Notes under the pieces: generated by a model
The model's database searches: none
What the model saw: the letters and a program-made list of their open reading frames with translations, nothing else
What the model was told of the DNA's origin: nothing
Part shown: one piece after another, positions 16,371 through 25,937 of the stretch
Numbering within the stretch: position 1 is the stretch's first letter
Layout of the letters: the number at the start of each line of letters is the position of its first letter
Position numbers and translations under genes: made by a program
NCBI RefSeq assembly: GCF_001891165.1
Contig: NZ_LKKW01000007.1
Span: 1 to 44,032 of the forward strand
Length of the DNA: 44,032 nucleotides
Direction of reading: 5' to 3'
Source of the DNA: Streptobacillus ratti
GTDB taxonomy: Bacteria > Fusobacteriota > Fusobacteriia > Fusobacteriales > Leptotrichiaceae

Positions 16371-17414
16371 ATGAAAATGACATTTAGATGGTATGGGAAA
16401 GATGATCCTGTAACACTAAAAAATATCAGACAAATACCGGGAATGACAGGTGTAGTTACAGCAGTATACACTGTTCAAGTAGGTGAAATTTGGCCTATGG
16501 AGGATTTAATAGAATTAAAAGAAATGGTAAATAGTCATAATCTTGATATGGAAGTTATTGAAAGTATTCCTGTTCATGAGGATATTAAGTTAAGAAGAGG
16601 GAAATATCAAGAATATATAGAAAATTACAAAGAAAATATTAGAAGATGTGCAAAAGTTGGAGTTAAAACTATTTGCTATAACTTCATGCCAGTATTTGAC
16701 TGGACTAGAAGTCAATTAGATAAGGTTTTACATGATGGTTCAAAAGCATTGGTTTACTATAAATCACAAATAGAAAAACTTGACCCAACAAAACTTGCAC
16801 TTCCTGGTTGGGATTCATCATATAGTCCTGAGCAAGTGAAAGAATTAATAGAAGCATATCAAAAATTAGGTGAAGAGGAATTATGGAGTAATTTAAAATT
16901 ATTCTTAGATGAAATAATTCCTGTTGCAATTGAATGTGATATAGATATGGGTATACATCCAGATGATCCGCCTTGGCCAATATTTGGGATACCAAGAATA
17001 ATTAAAAATGAAGCAGACTTAGATAGATTTTTATCTCTTTATGATGTTAAAAATAATGGGCTTACATTATGTTCAGGTTCTCTTGGTTGCAATGCTGAAA
17101 ATGATTTTGTTGCGATGGTTAAAAAATATGCTGGAATGGGAAGAGTCCCTTTTGCACATTTGAGAAACGTTAAAATTTTAGAAGATGGAAGTTTTGAAGA
17201 ATCAGCACATTTATCTAGTGAGGGTTCTCTTGATTTTGCAGAAATAGTTAAGGCATATTATGATGCAGGATTTACAGGATATGTAAGACCTGACCATGGT
17301 AGAGAAATATGGGGAGAAAAAGCAAAACCAGGATATGGACTTTATGATAGGGCTTTAGGGGCTACATATATTAATGGATTATGGGAAATGTGTAAAAAAA
17401 TTAAAGGAGAATAA
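16371..17414 (+). CDS. uxuA: Mannonate dehydratase UxuA
   Basis: This 347-residue enzyme dehydrates D-mannonate to 2-keto-3-deoxy-D-gluconate. It is a TIM-barrel metal enzyme with the family's FRWYG.DDPV N-terminus, PGMTGVV, YNFMPVFDWTR, the GIHPDDPPWPIFG metal-site block and a C-terminal RPDHGREIWG block. It is somewhat shorter than E. coli UxuA (394) and closer to low-GC Gram-positive forms (about 350-360). The ribosome-binding GGAG lies inside the last codons of uxaC. Confidence 0.96.
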   Translation: MKMTFRWYGKDDPVTLKNIRQIPGMTGVVTAVYTVQVGEIWPMEDLIELKEMVNSHNLDMEVIESIPVHEDIKLRRGKYQEYIENYKENIRRCAKVGVKTICYNFMPVFDWTRSQLDKVLHDGSKALVYYKSQIEKLDPTKLALPGWDSSYSPEQVKELIEAYQKLGEEELWSNLKLFLDEIIPVAIECDIDMGIHPDDPPWPIFGIPRIIKNEADLDRFLSLYDVKNNGLTLCSGSLGCNAENDFVAMVKKYAGMGRVPFAHLRNVKILEDGSFEESAHLSSEGSLDFAEIVKAYYDAGFTGYVRPDHGREIWGEKAKPGYGLYDRALGATYINGLWEMCKKIKGE

Positions 17415-17416
17415 AA

Positions 17417-18241
17417 GTGTTAGAAAATAAAGTTGTAGTTATTACAGGGGCAGGTGGAATAATTTGTTCAGAAATGGCTAAGTTTTTATCAAATAAAGGG
17501 TGCAAAATTGCATTGCTTGATTTAAATTTTGAAATGGCTAAAAAAGTTTCAGATGAAATAAATGGAAGTGGTGGAAATTCCTTAGCTGTTAAGTGTAATG
17601 TGTTAGATATAGAAAGTATAAGAAAAGCAAAAGAAGAAGTTGATAAATACTTTGGAGGTTGTGATATATTAATTAATGGTGCAGGAGGAAATAGTCCTAA
17701 GGCAACAACAGAAAATGAATATCATGAATTAAATCTTCCAGATGAAACTAAAGATTTTTTTGCTTTAGAAAAAGAAGGTATAGAATTTGTATTTAACTTA
17801 AATATTCTAGGAACTATATTACCAACACAAATATTTGCTAAGGATATGATAGGAAGAAAAGGAGCTAATATTATTAATATTTCAAGTATGAATGCTTATA
17901 CTCCTTTAACTAAAATACCTGCATATTCAGGAGCTAAATCTGCTGTAAGTAACTTTACACAATGGACAGCTGTATATTTTTCACATGTTGGATTAAGATG
18001 TAATGCTATTGCTCCAGGATTTTTAAGAACTATGCAAAATGAAAAATTACTGTTTGATGATAATGGAAATCCAACTAAGAGAACAGAAAAGATTTTAAAT
18101 AGTACTCCTATGGGTAGATTTGTAAAACCAGAGGAATTAAATGGAGCTTTAGAATTTTTAGTTGATAGCGATAAATCAAGTGCTGTTACAGGTATATGTA
18201 TACCAGTAGATTGTGGATTTTCAGCTTATTCAGGGGTATAG
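17417..18241 (+). CDS. uxuB: D-fructuronate reductase (mannonate oxidoreductase), SDR type
   Basis: This 274-residue short-chain dehydrogenase reduces D-fructuronate to D-mannonate with NAD(P)H. The cofactor motif TGAGGIICSE is at about residues 10-19, and the active site has Ser156/157 (NISSMN), Tyr170 and Lys174 (YSGAKSA). The start is GTG, with AAAGGAGA spaced properly upstream in the uxuA 3' end. It is unrelated to the long-chain E. coli UxuB. SDR proteins in this operon position, such as B. subtilis YjmF, are assigned the same step. The reaction is inferred from context; the family call is firm. Confidence 0.85.
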   Translation: MLENKVVVITGAGGIICSEMAKFLSNKGCKIALLDLNFEMAKKVSDEINGSGGNSLAVKCNVLDIESIRKAKEEVDKYFGGCDILINGAGGNSPKATTENEYHELNLPDETKDFFALEKEGIEFVFNLNILGTILPTQIFAKDMIGRKGANIINISSMNAYTPLTKIPAYSGAKSAVSNFTQWTAVYFSHVGLRCNAIAPGFLRTMQNEKLLFDDNGNPTKRTEKILNSTPMGRFVKPEELNGALEFLVDSDKSSAVTGICIPVDCGFSAYSGV

Positions 18242-18243
18242 TT

Positions 18244-18873
18244 ATGGACATATTAAAGAAAATTGGTGATGAAAAACTGGTAGCAGTAATAAGAGGCAAA
18301 GATGAAGAAGATGCTTATTTAATATCAAAGAAAGTTATAGAGGGTGGAATAAGGATAATAGAATTAACTTTTTCAACACCATTTGTAGAAAATACAATAG
18401 AGAGATTAAGTAAAGAGAATATATCTGGAGTATTAATAGGAGCAGGAACAGTACTAGATGATATTACAGCAAGGATAGCAATAATGAAAGGGGCAAGATT
18501 TATAGTATCTCCTCATTTAGATAAAGATATATCAAGAGTGTGTAATAGATATAAAGTACCATATTTACCTGGATGTGCAACAATAACAGAGATAGTAAAA
18601 GCATTAGAAAGTGGAGTAGACTTAGTAAAACTATTTCCGGGAGATATGTTAGGAGCAGGATTTATAAAAAACACAAAAGGACCATTGCCACATGCAAATA
18701 TGATGCCCTCAGGAGGAGTAAGTATAGAGAATATGGATAAGTGGTTAGAGGTAGGAGCCTATGCTTTAGGCATAGGTAGTGCCTTAACAAAGCACATACC
18801 AACAAGAGGATATGAGAGTGTAAAAGAGGAAACTAAAAAGTTTGTAGATAAATACATGGAATTAAAGAAATAG
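18244..18873 (+). CDS. kdgA: KDPG/KHG aldolase KdgA
   Basis: This 209-residue class I aldolase cleaves 2-keto-3-deoxy-6-phosphogluconate to pyruvate and glyceraldehyde 3-phosphate. Key residues are Glu40 (IIELTF), the GAGTVLD block and the Schiff-base Lys129 in VDLVKLFPG, followed by MPSGGV phosphate-binding residues. ATG at 18244 is two bases after the uxuB stop. It ends the hexuronate route, although the kinase that makes its substrate is not encoded here. Its codon choice (ATA, GTA, AGA, GAG) looks a little different from its neighbours by eye. Confidence 0.94.
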   Translation: MDILKKIGDEKLVAVIRGKDEEDAYLISKKVIEGGIRIIELTFSTPFVENTIERLSKENISGVLIGAGTVLDDITARIAIMKGARFIVSPHLDKDISRVCNRYKVPYLPGCATITEIVKALESGVDLVKLFPGDMLGAGFIKNTKGPLPHANMMPSGGVSIENMDKWLEVGAYALGIGSALTKHIPTRGYESVKEETKKFVDKYMELKK

Positions 18874-18896
18874 AAGACTTAAGGGTCTTCTTTTTA
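18872..18896 (+). terminator. Terminator of the glucuronide/hexuronate operon
   Basis: AGAAGAC (18872-18878) pairs with GTCTTCT (18885-18891) around a six-base loop, with TTTTTATTT following. The stem begins within the kdgA stop codon. Confidence 0.8.
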
Positions 18897-18925
18897 TTTG
18901 CCCCTAAATTCCTATAACATTTTTA

Positions 18926-18954
18926 TTGACAAATAAATTTTTTTAATATATAAT
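18926..18954 (+). promoter_or_regulatory. Consensus promoter of clpB
   Basis: TTGACA (18926-18931), a 17-base spacer and TATAAT (18949-18954) match the vegetative consensus. A CIRCE operator starts four bases after the -10 box, so HrcA would block initiation. Confidence 0.88.
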
Positions 18955-18958
18955 ACAA

Positions 18959-18985
18959 TTAGCACTCAATATGATAGAGTGCTAA
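18959..18985. promoter_or_regulatory. CIRCE operator upstream of clpB
   Basis: TTAGCACTC (18959-18967), nine bases and GAGTGCTAA (18977-18985) match the canonical CIRCE inverted repeat exactly. It covers the predicted transcription start and is the binding site of HrcA, whose gene is downstream. Confidence 0.95.
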
Positions 18986-19012
18986 CAATAAAATTAAAGG
19001 AGATGAATATAT

Positions 19013-21535
19013 ATGAAAAATTTTACAAGAAAGGCTATGTTAGCAATAGAAAATGCAATAAAATTTGCAATGAACTTTAAAAATTCTAATGTTAAATTAG
19101 AACATTTAATGTTAGAGTTAGTTTCTAATGATGATACTACAATATCGGTATTAAATAAGGTGGGTGTAGATAGAAATGAATTACAACAAGATATATATTC
19201 TAAATTAAATTCTATGCCTAAAATGAGTGGTGGAGACGTGAGTTATTCTGGAGAATTTTCTACTATGTTAAATGATGCCTCTAATATGGCAAGTAATGGT
19301 GGACATGAATATATCTCAGTAATTTTCTTATTAAAAGCTATATTAAAAATAAATAACTTTGGATTAGATGTAAAAAAAGTTAATGAAATACTTGATAATA
19401 TGATGGAGGGAAGAAAAGTAAATAGTGATGGTTTTGAGGAAAGTTTAGAATCTTTAGAAAAATATGGTAGAGATTTAGTTAAATTAGCTTCTCAAGGAAA
19501 ACTTGATCCTGTTATAGGGAGAGATAATGAAATTAGAAGACTTATACAAATATTATCGAGAAGAAATAAGAATAATCCTATGATAATAGGAGAACCTGGA
19601 GTAGGTAAAACAGCTCTAGTTGAGGGATTATCTCAAAGAATATTTAGTGGAGATGTACCTGATAATTTAAAGGATAAAACAGTATTTTCCTTAGATATGG
19701 GAGCATTGATTGCTGGAGCTAAATATCAAGGTGAGTTTGAGGAAAGATTAAAAGGTGTAGTAGACACTTTAGAAAAAAATGAGGGTAAAATTATACTATT
19801 TATAGATGAAATACATAATATTGTAGGTGCTGGTGGAAATAATGGGGCTATGAATGCTTCTAATTTATTAAAACCTATGCTTGCAAGGGGAGAAATAGAA
19901 GTTATAGGAGCAACAACTTTAGCAGAATATAGAAAATATATAGAAAAAGATGCTGCACTTGAGAGAAGATTTCAACCTATACAAGTATTTGAACCTACTG
20001 TTGAGGATACTATTTCTATACTTAGAGGACTTAAGGAAAAATTTGAAAAGTATCATGGTATAAGAATATCTGATAATGCTATAGTTGCAGCATCTACTAT
20101 GTCAGATAGATATATACAAGATAGATTTTTACCTGATAAAGCTATAGATTTAATAGATGAGGCGTGTGCAAAGGTGAAAACAGAAATTAATTCAGTTCCT
20201 GTAGAACTTGATGAGATTAATAGAAAATATGCACAACTTGAAATAGAAAGAGAAGCATTAAAAAAAGAAGAAGATGATATTTCTGTTAAAAGATTAAAAG
20301 ATATTATTAAAGAAATAGAAGAATTAGGAGAAGAAAAAAGAGTTTTAACTTTAAATTGGAATGCAGAAAAAGAAAATGTTATAGAACTTAAGAAGTTAAA
20401 ACAAGAATTAGATGATGCTAAGATTAAGTTAGAGGAAACTAAAAGAATGGCAGATTATGCTAAGGCAGCAGAATATGAATATGGGATTATTCCTGAAATA
20501 GAAAGAAAATTAAATGAAATTAGAGAAAAATCAGAAAAAAATTCTCTTGTTTCACAAATTATTGGAAAAGAACAAATAGCTGAAATTATTGGTAAATGGA
20601 CAGGTATACCTGTGGGTAAACTTGTTCAAAGTGAAAATGAAAAAATACTTTTACTTGAAGAACATATGAAAAAATCAATTATTGGACAAGATAAAGCTAT
20701 TTTAGCTGTTTCAGATACTATACTTAGATCACGTGCAGGTTTAAAAGATGTTAATAGACCTATAGGTTCTTTCATATTCTTAGGGCCTACAGGTGTTGGT
20801 AAAACATATTTAACTAAAAAACTTGCTCAAAATCTATTTGATGATGAAAATGCGATAATTAGAATAGATATGAGTGAATATATGGAAAAACATTCAGTCG
20901 CTAGGCTGATAGGAGCACCTCCTGGTTATGTTGGATATGAAGAGGGTGGACAATTAACTGAAAAGGTTAGAAGAAAACCTTATTCAGTAATATTATTAGA
21001 TGAAATAGAAAAAGCACATTCTGATGTATTTAATGTATTGCTTCAAGTTTTAGATGATGGAAGACTAACTGATGGTAAAGGAAGACTTGTAGATTTTAAA
21101 AATACTATAATCATTATGACATCAAATATAGGGAGCCATTTTATACTTGAGGGTAAAAATGAGCTTGTAATGGAAGAATTGAAAGCTAGATTTAAGCCTG
21201 AATTTTTAAATAGGGTAGATGAGATTATTACATTTAATTCTTTAGGAGAAACTGCAATTAAGAGTATTGTTAGATTAGAATTAGAAAAAATGAATAATAA
21301 GCTTAAGGATAGAATGATAAATATAGTTTATGGAGAAGATGTAATAGATTATGTGTTTAAAAATGCTTATGATGAAAATTATGGAGCAAGAGCTATAAAA
21401 AGATTTATACAAAAACAAATAGAAACAGATTTATCTAAATTAATATTAAAAGAAAATATGAATGGTAATGTTGATATAGTTATTAATGTAATTGAAGATA
21501 AATTGGTATTTAAAAGACTTGACTTAATTAAGTAA
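19013..21535 (+). CDS. clpB: ATP-dependent disaggregase ClpB
   Basis: This 840-residue Hsp100 chaperone works with DnaK-DnaJ-GrpE to pull proteins out of aggregates. An N-terminal Clp domain (about 1-145) is followed by AAA module 1 with GEPGVGKT at 193-200 and a [13 protein letters not shown] Walker B. A long charged coiled-coil middle domain (about 390-525) separates it from AAA module 2 with GPTGVGKT at 591-598 and [11 protein letters not shown]. The long middle domain identifies ClpB rather than ClpA/ClpC, and the ClpP-binding tripeptide loop is not evident. AAAGGAG precedes the ATG. Expression is under a CIRCE-controlled promoter, and the 3' end contains the -35 box of the hrcA promoter. 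Confidence 0.96.
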   Translation: MKNFTRKAMLAIENAIKFAMNFKNSNVKLEHLMLELVSNDDTTISVLNKVGVDRNELQQDIYSKLNSMPKMSGGDVSYSGEFSTMLNDASNMASNGGHEYISVIFLLKAILKINNFGLDVKKVNEILDNMMEGRKVNSDGFEESLESLEKYGRDLVKLASQGKLDPVIGRDNEIRRLIQILSRRNKNNPMIIGEPGVGKTALVEGLSQRIFSGDVPDNLKDKTVFSLDMGALIAGAKYQGEFEERLKGVVDTLEKNEGKIILFIDEIHNIVGAGGNNGAMNASNLLKPMLARGEIEVIGATTLAEYRKYIEKDAALERRFQPIQVFEPTVEDTISILRGLKEKFEKYHGIRISDNAIVAASTMSDRYIQDRFLPDKAIDLIDEACAKVKTEINSVPVELDEINRKYAQLEIEREALKKEEDDISVKRLKDIIKEIEELGEEKRVLTLNWNAEKENVIELKKLKQELDDAKIKLEETKRMADYAKAAEYEYGIIPEIERKLNEIREKSEKNSLVSQIIGKEQIAEIIGKWTGIPVGKLVQSENEKILLLEEHMKKSIIGQDKAILAVSDTILRSRAGLKDVNRPIGSFIFLGPTGVGKTYLTKKLAQNLFDDENAIIRIDMSEYMEKHSVARLIGAPPGYVGYEEGGQLTEKVRRKPYSVILLDEIEKAHSDVFNVLLQVLDDGRLTDGKGRLVDFKNTIIIMTSNIGSHFILEGKNELVMEELKARFKPEFLNRVDEIITFNSLGETAIKSIVRLELEKMNNKLKDRMINIVYGEDVIDYVFKNAYDENYGARAIKRFIQKQIETDLSKLILKENMNGNVDIVINVIEDKLVFKRLDLIK

Positions 21536-21547
21536 ATGATGTATACT
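21519..21547 (+). promoter_or_regulatory. Predicted second heat-shock promoter, upstream of hrcA
   Basis: TTGACT (21519-21524) within the last clpB codons and TATACT (21542-21547) are separated by 17 bases. The -10 box overlaps the left end of the second CIRCE element. Confidence 0.75.
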
Positions 21548-21572
21548 AGCACTATAACACAAGGAGTGCTAA
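21546..21572. promoter_or_regulatory. CIRCE-like operator upstream of hrcA
   Basis: CTAGCACTA (21546-21554), nine bases and GAGTGCTAA (21564-21572). The right arm is canonical and the left arm has two mismatches. It lies between clpB and hrcA and overlaps the -10 box, so HrcA can autoregulate its own operon. Confidence 0.88.
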
Positions 21573-21587
21573 CAGGAGGTGAAGTAT

Positions 21588-22619
21588 ATGAATGAGAGAG
21601 AAAGAGAAATCTTTAGTATGATTATAAATCACTATTTAAGTTGTGGAGAATCAGTTGGTTCAAGAACTTTAGAGAAGAAATATAATATAGGGGTTTCATC
21701 GGCTACTATTAGAAATGTTATGTCTGATCTTGAGGAAATGGGACTAATTACTAAGACACATACTTCATCTGGGCGTATACCAACTTTAGATGGATATAGA
21801 AAGTATATAGATGAGTTACTTCAAGTAAGTGAGGTTGATAAGGAAACTAAAGAACAAATATATTTACATTATCAAAAAAGGATAAATAAGACAGATATAA
21901 TATTTAAGGAAACCGTTAAACTTTTATCTGAATTATCTGGAGCTGTTGCAATAGCAATAGAACCATCATCAGATGAGGAAAGTATTAAAAAAATACAGTT
22001 TATTAGAATTACTGAAAAAGAAGTATTTGTTGTAGTAGTGATGAAAAATAATATTATAAAAACATCTACTTTACTTATGAATACATATGTAACAGAAGAA
22101 AATGTAAATAATTTAAATTCATATATATCTGATTTGATGAATACTACTCACAAAAGATTTACCTTAAAGGATATGGAAAGATTTTTAAAAAACATTAGTA
22201 GCAATGACTTTAGATTTGAAGAAAAAAGAATATTTGAGAATAATAAGGTCTTTGTAGATGGTGCAGAAAATTTTCTTTCAAGAGAGGACATACCTATTGA
22301 AAAGGTTATAGACAATATTAAAATGATAAATAATGAAAATGAAATGAATGCTTTATTTAAACATTTAATATCTAAGGTTGAGTATGATTTAGAAAGTAAT
22401 ATTGTTTTTGGAAGTGATTTAGATATAAAAGGGTTTGAAGAATCCGTCTTTATATTTAAATGTTATGAATTTGGAGAAGATAAAGGAGTTTTAGCAATTA
22501 TTGCTCAAACTAGAATAGATTATTCAAAAACAGTAGCTTTACTTGATTTAGTAATAGATATGTTAAAGAAAATGTTAAATCAAAATTATGAAAATAAATT
22601 TATAGGTTATAAAGATTAG
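21588..22619 (+). CDS. hrcA: Heat-inducible transcriptional repressor HrcA
   Basis: This 343-residue repressor of CIRCE-bearing heat-shock genes is kept active by chaperonin in other bacteria. It has an N-terminal winged helix (NEREREIFSMI, SVGSRTLEKKY, SSATIRNVMSDLEEMGLI), then the HrcA signature SGRIPTLDGYRKYIDELL, a central GAF-like region and a C-terminal helix. ATG at 21588 is eight bases after AGGAGG; the in-frame GTG at 21579 overlaps that site and is rejected. It is the first gene of hrcA-grpE-dnaK and is preceded by its own CIRCE. Confidence 0.96.
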   Translation: MNEREREIFSMIINHYLSCGESVGSRTLEKKYNIGVSSATIRNVMSDLEEMGLITKTHTSSGRIPTLDGYRKYIDELLQVSEVDKETKEQIYLHYQKRINKTDIIFKETVKLLSELSGAVAIAIEPSSDEESIKKIQFIRITEKEVFVVVVMKNNIIKTSTLLMNTYVTEENVNNLNSYISDLMNTTHKRFTLKDMERFLKNISSNDFRFEEKRIFENNKVFVDGAENFLSREDIPIEKVIDNIKMINNENEMNALFKHLISKVEYDLESNIVFGSDLDIKGFEESVFIFKCYEFGEDKGVLAIIAQTRIDYSKTVALLDLVIDMLKKMLNQNYENKFIGYKD

Positions 22620-22627
22620 GAGATGAA

Positions 22628-23188
22628 ATGTCAGAAGAAATTAGAGAAGAGGAATTAAAAGAACAAGAAAATAAAGAAAACATTGAAGAAACTGATGTAA
22701 TAATAGAAAAACTCAATGCTGAATTAGAGGACTATAAAAAAGCATATACATTAAAACTTGCAGAATTTCAAAATTTTTCTAAAAGAAAAGAAAAAGAATT
22801 ACAAGAGTATAAAGAATATGCTTCAAAAGATATAATATTAAAAGTTTTAGAAAACTTGGATAATTTAGAAAGAGGAATAGAAGCTTCTCGTTCTACACAA
22901 GACTATAATAAACTTGTAGAGGGACTAGAAATGACTATTAAGAATTTTTCTGAAATGCTAACTAATGAGGGAGTTACAGAAATAGAAGCATTAGAAAAAG
23001 AATATAATCCTTATGAGCAACATGCAGTTCAAGTTATGAGTAATGGAGAAAAAGCTAATAATGAAGTATTAATGGTACTTCAAAAAGGATATAAGCTTAA
23101 AGGTAGAGTAATAAGACCTGCTATGGTAGTAATAAATAAAATTGAAGAAACAAAGAATGATGAAGAAATAAACAAAAATGAAGAATAA
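22628..23188 (+). CDS. grpE: Nucleotide exchange factor GrpE
   Basis: This 186-residue DnaK cochaperone releases ADP from DnaK. It has an acidic N-terminal tail, a long helical region (about 25-95, AEFQNFSKRKEKELQEYKEYA), the LDNLERGI block and a C-terminal beta domain with GVTEIEALEKEYNPYEQHAV and GYKLKGRVIRPAMVVI. It starts eight bases after hrcA, with GGAGATG as ribosome-binding site. A lysine/glutamate-rich tail follows the conserved end. Confidence 0.95.
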   Translation: MSEEIREEELKEQENKENIEETDVIIEKLNAELEDYKKAYTLKLAEFQNFSKRKEKELQEYKEYASKDIILKVLENLDNLERGIEASRSTQDYNKLVEGLEMTIKNFSEMLTNEGVTEIEALEKEYNPYEQHAVQVMSNGEKANNEVLMVLQKGYKLKGRVIRPAMVVINKIEETKNDEEINKNEE

Positions 23189-23221
23189 AAAGAAAAAATA
23201 GAATTTTAGGAGGAAAATAGA

Positions 23222-25030
23222 ATGAGTAAAATAATAGGAATAGATTTAGGAACAACAAATTCATGTGTATCAGTTATGGAGGGTGGAACATTTACAATAA
23301 TACCAAATGCAGAGGGAGAAAGAACTACTCCATCAGTGGTATCAATTGAATCTAATGGTGAAATTATAGTAGGATCTACTGCTAAAAGAAAAGCTATAAC
23401 AGAACCTAAACAAACAGTAATTTCAATTAAAACACACATGGGATCAGATTATAAAGTAGATATTCATGGAAAAAATTATACTCCACAAGAAATATCTGCT
23501 ATGATATTAAAAAAATTAAAAAAAGATGCTGAAAGCTATTTAGGAGAAACAGTTAAAGAGGCTGTAATTACAGTTCCAGCATACTTTACTGATGCACAAA
23601 GACAAGCTACTAAAGATGCTGGAGAAATTGCAGGATTAGAAGTTAAAAGAATAATAAATGAACCAACTGCTGCAGCACTTGCATACGGAATGGATAAAGA
23701 AAAAGAAGAAAAAATATTAGTATTTGACTTAGGTGGAGGAACATTTGATGTTTCAGTACTTGAAGTTGGGTCAGGACTTGTAGAAGTTAAAGCAACAGCT
23801 GGAAATAACCATTTAGGTGGAGATGATTTTGATACTGCTATTATAAACTGGCTTGCTGATGAATTTAAAAAAGAAACAGGAATTGATTTAAGAAATGAGC
23901 CACAAGCTTATCAAAGACTTAAAGATGCAGCTGAAGATGCTAAGAAAAAATTATCTTCTACTTTAGAAACAACTATTTCTTTACCATTTATAGCTATGGA
24001 TGCTACTGGTCCTAAGAACTTAGAAAAGAAATTAACTAGAGCAGCATTTAACGAATTAACTAAACATTTAGTAGAAAAAACTAAAGAACCAGTAAAACAA
24101 GCTTTATTAGATGCTGGATATACAGTTAGAGATATAGAACAAGTACTATTAGTTGGAGGTTCAACAAGAATACCAGCAGTTCAAGAATGGGTTAAAGAAT
24201 ACTTTGGTAAAGAACCTAATAGATCTATAAACCCAGATGAAGTAGTTTCTGTTGGAGCTGCAATTCAAGGTGGAGTATTATCTGGAAATGTTAAAGATGT
24301 TCTATTATTAGATGTTACACCTTTATCTCTAGGAATAGAAACTATGGGTGGAGTATTTACTAAGATGATAGAAAGAAATACAACTATACCTACTAAAAAA
24401 TCTCAAGTATACTCAACAGCAGTAGATAATCAAACAGCAGTTACTATACATGTATTACAAGGGGAAAGAGCACAAGCTTCTCAAAACCATACTTTAGGAC
24501 AATTTAATTTAGAGGGAATACCAGCAGCACCACGTGGTATACCTCAAATAGAAGTTATATTTGATATAGATTCTAATGGTATAGTACATGTTACAGCTAA
24601 AGATTTAGGAACAGGTAAAGAAAATCAAGTTACAATTTCAGGGTCATCTAACTTAAGTAAAGATGATGTAGAAAGAATGAAAAAAGAAGCTGAAGCAAAT
24701 GAAGAAGCAGATAATAAATTTAGAGAATTAATTGAAGCAAGAAATATGGCTGACCATTTAATAATATCTACAGAAAAAACTATAAAAGAAAATGAAGATA
24801 AATTAGAGGGTAATGAAAAAGAAAATATTGAAAAAGCTATAGAAGAACTTAAAAAAGTTAAAGATAGTGAAAATATTGAAGAAATTAGAGCAGGAATAGA
24901 GGGACTATCAAAAGCAAGTGAAGCATTTGCTATGAGAATATATCAAGCAGCACAAGCATCTCAAGCACAAACTGCTTCTGAAAACACAAGTAATAATGAA
25001 GATGTAGTAGAAGCAGAAGAAGTAAAATAG
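23222..25030 (+). CDS. dnaK: Molecular chaperone DnaK (Hsp70)
   Basis: This 602-residue Hsp70 chaperone has [11 protein letters not shown] at the N-terminus, [37 protein letters not shown] and [12 protein letters not shown] in the ATPase domain, [14 protein letters not shown] in the linker, and a substrate-binding domain. The tail ends in acidic residues ([10 protein letters not shown]), typical of DnaK. The ATPase domain goes straight from the [13 protein letters not shown] region to [13 protein letters not shown] without the roughly 24-residue insert of proteobacterial DnaK, which accounts for the shorter length. AGGAGG precedes the ATG. Confidence 0.97.
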   Translation: MSKIIGIDLGTTNSCVSVMEGGTFTIIPNAEGERTTPSVVSIESNGEIIVGSTAKRKAITEPKQTVISIKTHMGSDYKVDIHGKNYTPQEISAMILKKLKKDAESYLGETVKEAVITVPAYFTDAQRQATKDAGEIAGLEVKRIINEPTAAALAYGMDKEKEEKILVFDLGGGTFDVSVLEVGSGLVEVKATAGNNHLGGDDFDTAIINWLADEFKKETGIDLRNEPQAYQRLKDAAEDAKKKLSSTLETTISLPFIAMDATGPKNLEKKLTRAAFNELTKHLVEKTKEPVKQALLDAGYTVRDIEQVLLVGGSTRIPAVQEWVKEYFGKEPNRSINPDEVVSVGAAIQGGVLSGNVKDVLLLDVTPLSLGIETMGGVFTKMIERNTTIPTKKSQVYSTAVDNQTAVTIHVLQGERAQASQNHTLGQFNLEGIPAAPRGIPQIEVIFDIDSNGIVHVTAKDLGTGKENQVTISGSSNLSKDDVERMKKEAEANEEADNKFRELIEARNMADHLIISTEKTIKENEDKLEGNEKENIEKAIEELKKVKDSENIEEIRAGIEGLSKASEAFAMRIYQAAQASQAQTASENTSNNEDVVEAEEVK

Positions 25031-25046
25031 GTCTATGACCTATTTT
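25024..25046 (+). promoter_or_regulatory. Hairpin at the dnaK stop codon, possible attenuator or processing site
   Basis: AAAATAGGTC (25024-25033) pairs perfectly with GACCTATTTT (25037-25046) around the loop TAT. The dnaK stop codon is in the left arm. A short mixed T/C tract follows instead of a clean T-run, so it may be a leaky terminator or an mRNA-stabilising end that lowers expression of the epimerase gene and dnaJ relative to dnaK. Confidence 0.6.
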
Positions 25047-25070
25047 CTTCGTGTATGTAAGGAGGAAATT

Positions 25071-25937
25071 GTGATAGTACTAAAAAAAGGTTTAATAGAA
25101 CTAAAAATAGAGGAATTTGGAGCAGAAATAAAATCATTTACTATAAATCAAGAAGAATTTTTTTGGAATAGAAAAGAATTTTGGGCTAAAACGTCTCCTA
25201 TTTTATTCCCTTTTGTAGGGGGCTTAAGAGATGGAACTTATGAATATAAAGGGGAAGAATATACGGTTTTAACTAAACATGGTTTTGCAAGAGATAATAT
25301 ATTTGAAATAGTGGAGCAAGATGAAAATTTTGTTAAACTTGGATATTATTCTAATGATGAAAGTGTAAAAAAATATCCTTTTGACTTTGAACTATATTTA
25401 ACATATAGGTTAATAGAAAATGGTTTTACTTTAGAATATTCTGTAAAAAATAGAAAAGATGATGAAATGTATTTTTCTATAGGAGCACACCCTGCTTTTA
25501 TTATCAATGAAAATTATGAAAAAGATGCTTATTTAGAATTTGAAAAAGAAGAAAAATGTCTTAAATATAAATTGGATGAAACAGGATTTTTTAGAAAAGA
25601 TAGAGTAGAATTTAATTTAATAGATAATAGGATAATAAATATTACAGAAGATAATTTTAAAGAAGATGCTATAGCATTTAAAAATACTAATTCCTCATCA
25701 GTTTATCTTAAATCAAGAAGTACTAGCAAAGAAGTAAAAGTAACATTTGAAAATTTTCCATATATAGCTTTCTGGAAAATGTCTAATGCACCATTTATTT
25801 GTATTGAGCCATGGTTTGGTATTACAGATATTGTTGGAGCAAGTAAGGACATTACATTAAAAGAGGGAATACAAAGATTAGCTCCTAAGGGAGAATTTAG
25901 AGCTAAATTAGTATTTGAATTTAAGAGAGGTAACTAA
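25071..25937 (+). CDS. Aldose 1-epimerase family protein (LacX-like), between dnaK and dnaJ
   Basis: This 288-residue cytoplasmic protein of the galactose-mutarotase fold interconverts anomers of an aldose or sugar phosphate. [14 protein letters not shown] and LTKHGFARD near residues 40-80 carry the substrate-binding arginine and histidine region. IGAHPAF supplies the second histidine motif, and [11 protein letters not shown] contains the conserved acidic residue. It belongs to the LacX-like branch rather than classical GalM. GTG at 25071 is five bases after AAGGAGG; an upstream in-frame ATG at 25035 lies within the dnaK hairpin and is rejected. It overlaps dnaJ by one base. A sugar-metabolism gene inside the chaperone operon is unexpected; its substrate is unknown. 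Confidence 0.87.
   Translation: MIVLKKGLIELKIEEFGAEIKSFTINQEEFFWNRKEFWAKTSPILFPFVGGLRDGTYEYKGEEYTVLTKHGFARDNIFEIVEQDENFVKLGYYSNDESVKKYPFDFELYLTYRLIENGFTLEYSVKNRKDDEMYFSIGAHPAFIINENYEKDAYLEFEKEEKCLKYKLDETGFFRKDRVEFNLIDNRIINITEDNFKEDAIAFKNTNSSSVYLKSRSTSKEVKVTFENFPYIAFWKMSNAPFICIEPWFGITDIVGASKDITLKEGIQRLAPKGEFRAKLVFEFKRGN

Noticed and set aside
18244-18873. Horizontal transfer of kdgA
   Set aside because: Codon choice looks slightly different by eye, but the gene is tightly packed in the operon and no computed statistic supports transfer.
25035-25070. Upstream start of the epimerase at ATG 25035
   Set aside because: It lies in the loop and right arm of the dnaK hairpin without a ribosome-binding site; GTG at 25071 has AAGGAGG at ideal distance.
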